Below, one piece after another: positions 6,254-10,242 of a stretch of 10,242 nucleotides of DNA (position 1 is its first letter; every line of letters begins with the position of its first letter). The position numbers and the translations under genes are program-made. Source of the stretch: Kiloniellaceae bacterium (GTDB taxonomy: Bacteria; Pseudomonadota; Alphaproteobacteria; Kiloniellales; Kiloniellaceae); the NCBI GenBank assembly GCA_021776145.1, contig JAJFGM010000086.1, positions 1-10,242 on the forward strand. Direction: 5' to 3'. A model generated the notes under the pieces. That model made no database searches. It saw nothing but the letters and a program-made list of their open reading frames with translations, and was not told the origin of the DNA.

Positions 6254-7819
6254 TCAGGGAAGTCCCGCCTTGCGAAGTCCGTCCAGAAGGTGTTCCAGGT
6301 CTTTCGGATCATTGAACGGCGTGTTCACAGCCCAGAACTCTCGCCATCGATCCGAATTGGTCCCCGGGTAGGCCGCCATGTCGGTCGATGCATTTGCGAG
6401 ATAGTCGGCCATCGCCCGTCGTGCCTCGGGCTCTAAACCGAGTTGCGCATAGCACATGGCGCGGTATGCGTTCACGATGTTCGAGGGCTCGGGGATGTTG
6501 CTGAGCGTCATCAATGCCTCGTCATAGTGCCCAGCGCTGTAGGCCGCGACGCATTGGGCGCTGTAACAGTCTTCGGTGGCGAGCGGACTGAGCCGAATAG
6601 CGTGTGCGGCGCAAGCAATCCCCTCTTCGGCCTTGCCCGACAGTGCCAAATTCCAGGCCCTCAAGCAGAAAAGGTCATAGTCGTTCGGGTTCAGCTTGTG
6701 CGCCCTGCGGAATTCGGCTTCTGCCAAGTCGAAATTGCCCACCGCGGATCGGTAGGTGACGCCCAAATAGAGATGCGCGCGGCTATCCAGTTCATCAAGC
6801 GCCAACGCCTTTTGGGCCAGTGCGTGCGCCATGTCCACCGCAGCCTTGTAATCTTCCGACCAATCCGACCAGAACTCCTGCAAATAGCTGAAGGCCAGCT
6901 CAGCATGGGCCCGTGCGTACGTTGGTTCGAGCTCAATGGCGCGTCGATAGAGGCGGCGCGCCTCAAGTACGTTTGGCTTGCCGCCCTGGCGCAAATGCCA
7001 ATTGCCGAGGAGAAGGCAATCGTAAACGGCTAAATCATCGGGTTCCTTATGTGCGGCTCGGCGCCGGCCGAAATCCTCGAGATGCCCAACTAGCGTCGTG
7101 ACAATGGCCGCGCTCACCTCGGCCTGAACGGCGAAAACGTCCTCAAGTCTGCGGTCAAAGCCCTCAGCCCAAACACATACACCGCTCTCGGCCTCGATCA
7201 GCTGGGCGTGAATGCGCAGCCTGTCACCCGCTCTCCTCACGCTGCCTCGCAGCACAAATTGCGCGTCCAGCTCGCGTCCCACTTGCGTGGCCGACGCAGT
7301 CTGAGCGTCATACGAAAACGAGGAGTCGCCGGCGATCACGACCAGCGAGCGGAAGCGCGACAATTCGGCGAGGATGTCCTCGGCGATGCCGGCAGAAAAA
7401 TAGGCCTGATTTTCGCCATCCGATGCGTCGGCGAAAGGCAGCACGGCGACCGACGTTGCCGATCGGCTTGCAGCGACGGCTGACTGCGTCAAGTCATCGA
7501 CGCCAGGTGTGCTGACACTGCCGACGAACCGGTAACCCAGTCCACGCACCGTTTCGATGAAGCGCGGTTGGCTGGGGTCATCGTCCAATATCCGCCGCAA
7601 CCTGCGCACATAGTCCTTGACGAGGTCCTCGGTGACATGGGTGTCCGGCCAAACCTCGTCCAACAGCTCCTGTTTGGAGATCACCCGGTTCGAATTAAGT
7701 GTGAAATAGCGCAGCATCGAAGCTTGCGTCGGGGTCAGTTGCGACTCACGACCGTCCACCCAGAGCCGGGCGTCGCCAGGATCGAAATGAAGAGCAGATG
7801 CCGGCTCGATTTGCTTCAT
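6254..7819 (-). CDS. Winged-helix regulator with TolB/FlgO-like domain and TPRs
   Basis: A 521-aa predicted cytosolic regulator. Residues about 8-100 are an OmpR-type winged helix (FDPGDARLWVDG, SKQELLDEVWPD, YVRRLRRILDD, FIETVRGLGYRFVG). Residues about 122-245 are the TolB/FlgO-like domain common in rhizobial proteins of this type (SVAVLPFAD, YFSAGIAEDILAELSRFRS, LRGSVRRAGDRLRIHAQLIEA, RRLEDVFAVQ). Residues about 265-470 are TPR-like repeats. Relatives are often labelled adenylate cyclases, but no cyclase catalytic domain is present. The start at 7819 is chosen because it places the winged helix at the usual distance from the N-terminus; in-frame GTG 7873 and ATG 7867 would add an unusual hydrophobic leader. 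No start has a strong ribosome binding site. The gene is divergent from the methyltransferase, its likely target. The signal sensed is unknown. Confidence 0.86.
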   Translation of the reverse strand: MKQIEPASALHFDPGDARLWVDGRESQLTPTQASMLRYFTLNSNRVISKQELLDEVWPDTHVTEDLVKDYVRRLRRILDDDPSQPRFIETVRGLGYRFVGSVSTPGVDDLTQSAVAASRSATSVAVLPFADASDGENQAYFSAGIAEDILAELSRFRSLVVIAGDSSFSYDAQTASATQVGRELDAQFVLRGSVRRAGDRLRIHAQLIEAESGVCVWAEGFDRRLEDVFAVQAEVSAAIVTTLVGHLEDFGRRRAAHKEPDDLAVYDCLLLGNWHLRQGGKPNVLEARRLYRRAIELEPTYARAHAELAFSYLQEFWSDWSEDYKAAVDMAHALAQKALALDELDSRAHLYLGVTYRSAVGNFDLAEAEFRRAHKLNPNDYDLFCLRAWNLALSGKAEEGIACAAHAIRLSPLATEDCYSAQCVAAYSAGHYDEALMTLSNIPEPSNIVNAYRAMCYAQLGLEPEARRAMADYLANASTDMAAYPGTNSDRWREFWAVNTPFNDPKDLEHLLDGLRKAGLP

Positions 7820-7963
7820 CGCGACAACCACCAGTGAACCACCAGAATTCCACGGAATATACACCATACGCACGGGCCCATCACGCTACCCTCGCGAGGT
7901 CGGGCCACTGACCGCTTGAACGTCGAACGATGCCAATCTCGTTCCAGAGAGGAGAGGACGCCA
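7820..7963. promoter_or_regulatory. Divergent control region: regulator / methyltransferase
   Basis: A 144-bp gap (or 90 bp if the regulator starts at 7873). It contains the perfect 10-bp palindrome CCTCGCGAGG at 7890-7899 and a 6-bp inverted repeat GAACGA/TCGTTC at 7925-7930 and 7939-7944 with an 8-bp spacer, the latter just ahead of the methyltransferase ribosome binding site (GGAGAGG, 7951-7957). Either could be an operator. I do not see a clear sigma-70 promoter or a direct-repeat array like the one at 4551. Confidence 0.45.
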
Positions 7964-8770
7964 ATGAACGCCACAGCCACGCAAGAAGAGCTCGAGGCCG
8001 GTCGCGGGTACGAGGCCTTGTTTGTCGTGGCGGCCTTTGACAAATGGACGAGGCATGTGATCGACGCTGCCGGCGTCACGCAAGGGGACAGGGTGCTCGA
8101 CATTGCCTGTGGCACCGGCGTTTTGACCCGGCACGCCTTTCGGCAAGCCGGTCCGTCCGGGCATGTGGCGGGTCTCGATCCCTCCCCGGGGATGATCGCC
8201 GCTGCCCAAGAAATCGAACCGGGCATCGCGTGGACGCTCGGCGGTGCGGAAGAAATCCCGTTCGACGACAGGGCATTCGATTGCGTGATATCGCAGTTTG
8301 GCATGATGTTCTTTTCGGACCGCGATGCGGCAGCCCGGGAAATGTATCGGGTTCTCGCGCCTGGCGGACGCCTTGCGGTCGCGGTTTGGAACTCCGTTGA
8401 GCAAAACGGCGCCTATGGCGACATCATCGCCGTGCTGGACGAGCACGTTAGCACGGCGGCGGGCGATGCGCTCAGGTTGCCCTACACGCTCGGTGACGCT
8501 CAGGCGGTGGTGAGGACATTTTCCGACGCAGGGTTTTCGGACGCGACGTTCGAGACGAGGGTCGAGGAGGCCTGCTTCCCAAGCTCGCGAACAATGGTCG
8601 AAGCGGAACTGCGGGGCTGGCTGCCCTTGTTCGATATTCACCTGTCCGAGGATAAGATTGCCGACGTGCTGGTCAAATCGGACGAGAAACTGTCGAAGTA
8701 TGCGTCGTCAACCGGCGAGGCAGTGTTTCCGACATGCGGCCACATCGTGACCGCTCGAAAGCCGCAGTAG
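7964..8770 (+). CDS. Class I SAM-dependent methyltransferase (Methyltransf_11 type)
   Basis: A 268-aa cytosolic methyltransferase with a Rossmann-like fold. Motif I is VLDIACGTG at 44-52 (SAM-binding Gly loop), the acidic residue that binds the ribose hydroxyls is Asp72 in GLDPSPGM, the post-II segment is GGAEEIPFDDRAFD around 93-106, and LAPGGRL at 131-137 is the usual motif before strand 5. The C-terminal 100 residues form a substrate-specific part (MVEAELRGWLPLFDI, SSTGEAVFP). The layout resembles UbiE/COQ5-like small-molecule methyltransferases, but the substrate is not determined. ATG 7964 is chosen because GGAGAGG sits six bases upstream; an in-frame TTG at 7916 has no such support and would put the inverted repeat at 7925-7944 inside the gene. 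Divergent orientation next to a one-component regulator suggests direct control by it. Confidence 0.88.
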   Translation: MNATATQEELEAGRGYEALFVVAAFDKWTRHVIDAAGVTQGDRVLDIACGTGVLTRHAFRQAGPSGHVAGLDPSPGMIAAAQEIEPGIAWTLGGAEEIPFDDRAFDCVISQFGMMFFSDRDAAAREMYRVLAPGGRLAVAVWNSVEQNGAYGDIIAVLDEHVSTAAGDALRLPYTLGDAQAVVRTFSDAGFSDATFETRVEEACFPSSRTMVEAELRGWLPLFDIHLSEDKIADVLVKSDEKLSKYASSTGEAVFPTCGHIVTARKPQ

Positions 8771-8799
8771 CCCTTGGGTCGGCCGGCGCAGGCGTGACG

Positions 8800-8973
8800 C
8801 CCGTTTCGGGTCAGGTCCAGACCAACGGTCGTCCGTCCCGTCGCGTCCAGAGCTGAGGGTTTAGCCGAAGAAATCCAGGCCATTCCGGACATGGGGCTCA
8901 GAATGTCCGAAGCTGAGGCCAAACTCACCGTCCGGCAGTCGTCGCCGGGACGGGGAAAAGTAGCCAAATGCGG
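8800..8973 (+). repeat. Dispersed intergenic repeat, copy D (long form)
   Basis: It carries CGGGTCAGGTCC, CCGAAGAAA, ATTCCGGACAT, GTCCGAAGCTGA, ACTCACCGTC, a hairpin and GTAGCCAAATGCGG. The hairpin at 8928-8953 is CCGTCC-GGC pairing with GCC-GGACGG around one bulged base. A second perfect 7-bp stem, CGGACAT/ATGTCCG, is at 8886-8892 and 8903-8909. It links the short forms A and B (shared ACTCACCGTC block) with the long form C (shared upstream blocks). The left boundary is approximate. Confidence 0.68.
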
Positions 8974-9022
8974 AAATTAGGATACGGTTGAGTGTGAGTC
9001 ATTCGCTCCCACGGAGGCGAAC

Positions 9023-9041
9023 TCGTCCAAGAATTGGACGA
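9023..9041. promoter_or_regulatory. Perfect 19-bp interrupted palindrome upstream of the third regulator
   Basis: TCGTCCAA-GAA-TTGGACGA: two perfect 8-bp arms around 3 bp, centred about 86 bp upstream of the regulator start. Such symmetry suits a dimeric regulator's operator. It is not followed by a T tract, so a terminator is less likely. Confidence 0.5.
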
Positions 9042-9117
9042 TGGCTCTCAAGCGCTCTGGGCACGGCCCTGGTTTCCTGTTTAAGATCGGTTTTTGACTT
9101 TTCTGGCGGGATCGGCT

Positions 9118-9483
9118 GTGTTGAAGATCAGCATATTTGGGACTTTTCGTGTCGCTGACGCATCTGGCAACGAAATTCCCATCAAGTCCCGAAAATGCAG
9201 GGCGCTTCTTGCCCATCTGGCGTTGCCGCCCGGCAGGAAAAGGAGCCGAGAGCAGATCATGTCCCTCCTGTGGTCCGACCGAGGCGAACAACAAGCCAGG
9301 TCGTCTTTACGGCAAGCGTTGAGCGGTCTGCGCAAAGATCTGGGAGAAGAGGGGCTCTCCGCACTCCAGATAACGGACGATGCCCTAGCGCTAGATCCGG
9401 CGCGTGTCATCGTGGAACCGGCTTCCCCGGGAGACGTGCTGCTCGACGGGCTTCACATCACCGATCCGGCGTTCGAGGAATAG
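9118..9483 (+). CDS. N-terminal piece of the interrupted regulator: stand-alone winged-helix protein
   Basis: As it stands this frame makes a 121-residue protein comprising the SARP-type winged helix and a short linker, lacking the BTAD-like remainder, the TolB/FlgO-like domain and the TPRs. If expressed, it could still bind DNA and might act as a constitutive or dominant-negative form, which is inference. Key segments are KISIFGTFRV at the N-terminus, SREQIMSLLW around 43-52, and the putative recognition helix SSLRQALSGLRKDL around 62-75. Confidence 0.6.
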   Translation: MLKISIFGTFRVADASGNEIPIKSRKCRALLAHLALPPGRKRSREQIMSLLWSDRGEQQARSSLRQALSGLRKDLGEEGLSALQITDDALALDPARVIVEPASPGDVLLDGLHITDPAFEE

Positions 9484-9525
9484 TTGCGCGACGAGCGCCT
9501 TCGTCAAGAGGACGCTGGTAGCGCG

Positions 9526-10242
9526 ATGGGCGAGACCCAAACCCCAAGCCGGTCCAGCAAACCCATGATCGCCGTCCTTCCCTTCGTCAACATGTCGGAG
9601 GACCCAGAACAGGAGTACTTCTCCGATGGCATCACCGAGGACATCATTACAGCACTGTCTCGCTTCCGATCATGTCTTGTCATTGCCCGCAATTCTTCGT
9701 TTCACTACAAGGATAAGTCGCCAACAACCCAAGACCTCGTCTGTGATTTGGGTGTCGGATACGTCATTGCAGGTAGCGTGCGCAAAGTGGGCAATCGAGT
9801 TCGGGTAACAGCACAACTCGTTGAGTGCGACAGCGATAGCTGCATCTGGGCGGAGAACTATGATCGTGAGTTGGAGGATATCTTCGCTGTTCAGGACGAC
9901 TTGACCCGCACAGTCGCCTCGACGATACCCGGCCTCATCCGAACGGCAGTGCTCGGGTGCGCTGAACGAGCAAGCGTTGGCACACTACAGGCTTACGACT
10001 TGCTGCTGCGTGCAAGGCGCCATCTCGATGCCTTTACAAAGGCGGACAGCACGGCGGGCAAAGAATTGCTCGAAAAGGCGCTTCAACTCGACCGCACCAA
10101 TCCACGTATCCTCGCCGCCCTTGCGAATTTCCATCAATTAGACTGGATCATGCACTGGGTAATGGAAGGTGATGCATCTCTTAACGAGGCGTATCGATTG
10201 TCGAAAGAAGCGGTAGAGTTGGATCCTACAGACTGCTTCACT
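9526..10242 (+). CDS. C-terminal piece of the interrupted regulator: TolB/FlgO-like domain plus TPR (runs off the window)
   Basis: The frame after the TAG is open for 253 codons to the window edge. The first ATG is at 9526, with AGAGGA about 14 bases upstream, so internal restart is conceivable but not strongly supported; TTG directly after the stop (9484) is another option. The product would hold the TolB/FlgO-like domain (about the first 130 residues) and TPR-like helices (ALQLDRTNPRILAALANF, AYRLSKEAVELDPTD) but no DNA-binding domain. It is clearly paralogous to the middle domain of the regulator at 6254-7819: the two share AVLPF, YFS-GI-EDI, LSRFRS and LED-FAVQ blocks. Confidence 0.65.
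   Translation, partial: MGETQTPSRSSKPMIAVLPFVNMSEDPEQEYFSDGITEDIITALSRFRSCLVIARNSSFHYKDKSPTTQDLVCDLGVGYVIAGSVRKVGNRVRVTAQLVECDSDSCIWAENYDRELEDIFAVQDDLTRTVASTIPGLIRTAVLGCAERASVGTLQAYDLLLRARRHLDAFTKADSTAGKELLEKALQLDRTNPRILAALANFHQLDWIMHWVMEGDASLNEAYRLSKEAVELDPTDCFT

Larger units (their letters stand above)
8771..9117. other. Intergenic region: repeat copy D and palindromic site
   Basis: A 347-bp gap between the methyltransferase and the third regulator, both on the plus strand. Repeat copy D takes up roughly 8800-8973. From 8990 to 9041 there are two inverted repeats, one imperfect (TTCGCTCC/GGAGGCGAA, 9002-9021) and one perfect (9023-9041). The last 75 bp precede the regulator start and end in GGCGGG at 9105-9110. 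I see no gene. Confidence 0.6.
9118..10242 (+). pseudogene. SARP-like winged-helix / TolB-FlgO-like / TPR regulator interrupted by an in-frame TAG (3' end beyond window)
   Basis: One reading frame from GTG 9118 to the right edge encodes a recognisable regulator except for a TAG at 9481-9483 (codon 122). Before it: MLKISIFGTFRV, an SREQIMSLLWSDR / SSLRQALSGLRKDLG winged helix of SARP/BTAD type, and ITDPAFEE. After it, in the same frame: LRDERLRQED, then a TolB/FlgO-like domain (IAVLPFVNMSEDPEQEYFSDG, ITEDIITALSRFRS, AGSVRKVGNRVRVTAQLVE, ELEDIFAVQDD) and the start of TPR-like helices. Relatives I recall read FEEWLRDERLR here, so the stop sits where Trp is expected and one G-to-A change (TGG to TAG) explains it. 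Sequence after the stop is otherwise intact, so the lesion is recent, a sequencing error, or read through. GTG 9118 has GGCGGG seven bases upstream; TTG 9094 and TTG 9121 are alternatives. Confidence 0.8.

Noticed and set aside
6254..7819. Adenylate cyclase, the label often given to relatives of this protein
   Set aside because: No cyclase catalytic domain is present; the protein is winged helix, TolB/FlgO-like domain and TPR only.
7916..7963. Longer methyltransferase start at TTG 7916
   Set aside because: ATG 7964 has a strong GGAGAGG six bases upstream, and the extension would include an inverted repeat and non-conserved residues.
1878..8953. Reading the four repeat hairpins as intrinsic terminators
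   Set aside because: None is followed by a T tract on either strand, and their flanks are conserved as a repeat family, which a plain terminator would not need.

Overview
The window is a high-GC stretch whose gene families and codon use suggest an alphaproteobacterium of the Rhizobiales, probably close to Mesorhizobium. That assignment is inference from gene content: there is no rRNA, tRNA or housekeeping marker here.

Layout, left to right. (1) 1-1405, plus strand: the C-terminal part of a PLP enzyme closely matching 2,2-dialkylglycine decarboxylase (dgdA, cut by the left edge), then a histidine-phosphatase-family gene. (2) 1406-1978: non-coding, ending in repeat copy A. (3) 1979-4522, minus: an 847-aa regulator with an OmpR-type winged helix, a STAND/NB-ARC-like ATPase and TPRs, divergent from a 68-aa unknown gene (4664-4870). 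The gap between them holds 11-bp-phased direct repeats that look like an OmpR-type operator. (4) 4871-5177: hairpin-rich DNA ending in repeat copy B, which abuts the stop codon of (5) a short-chain dehydrogenase (5178-5936, minus) in which the catalytic Tyr of YxxxK is Phe. (6) 5937-6253: a promoter-like AT-rich patch with inverted repeats, then repeat copy C. (7) 6254-7819, minus: a second regulator (OmpR-type winged helix, TolB/FlgO-like domain, TPRs), divergent from a class I SAM methyltransferase (7964-8770). (8) 8771-9117: repeat copy D and a 19-bp perfect palindrome. (9) 9118 to the right edge, plus: a third regulator (SARP-like winged helix, TolB/FlgO-like domain, TPR) interrupted by an in-frame TAG, so probably a pseudogene or split gene.

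Two themes stand out. Three large one-component regulators, each pairing a winged helix with a TPR region, lie within about 8.3 kb; two share the same sensor-like middle domain behind different DNA-binding heads. Also, four diverged copies of one intergenic element, all in the same orientation and each with a central hairpin whose stem sequence differs between copies, lie at the seams between gene modules. The element looks like a mosaic intergenic repeat of the kind known in rhizobia; whether it is a described family cannot be settled here.

No CRISPR array, insertion sequence, transposase, integrase or RNA gene was seen.
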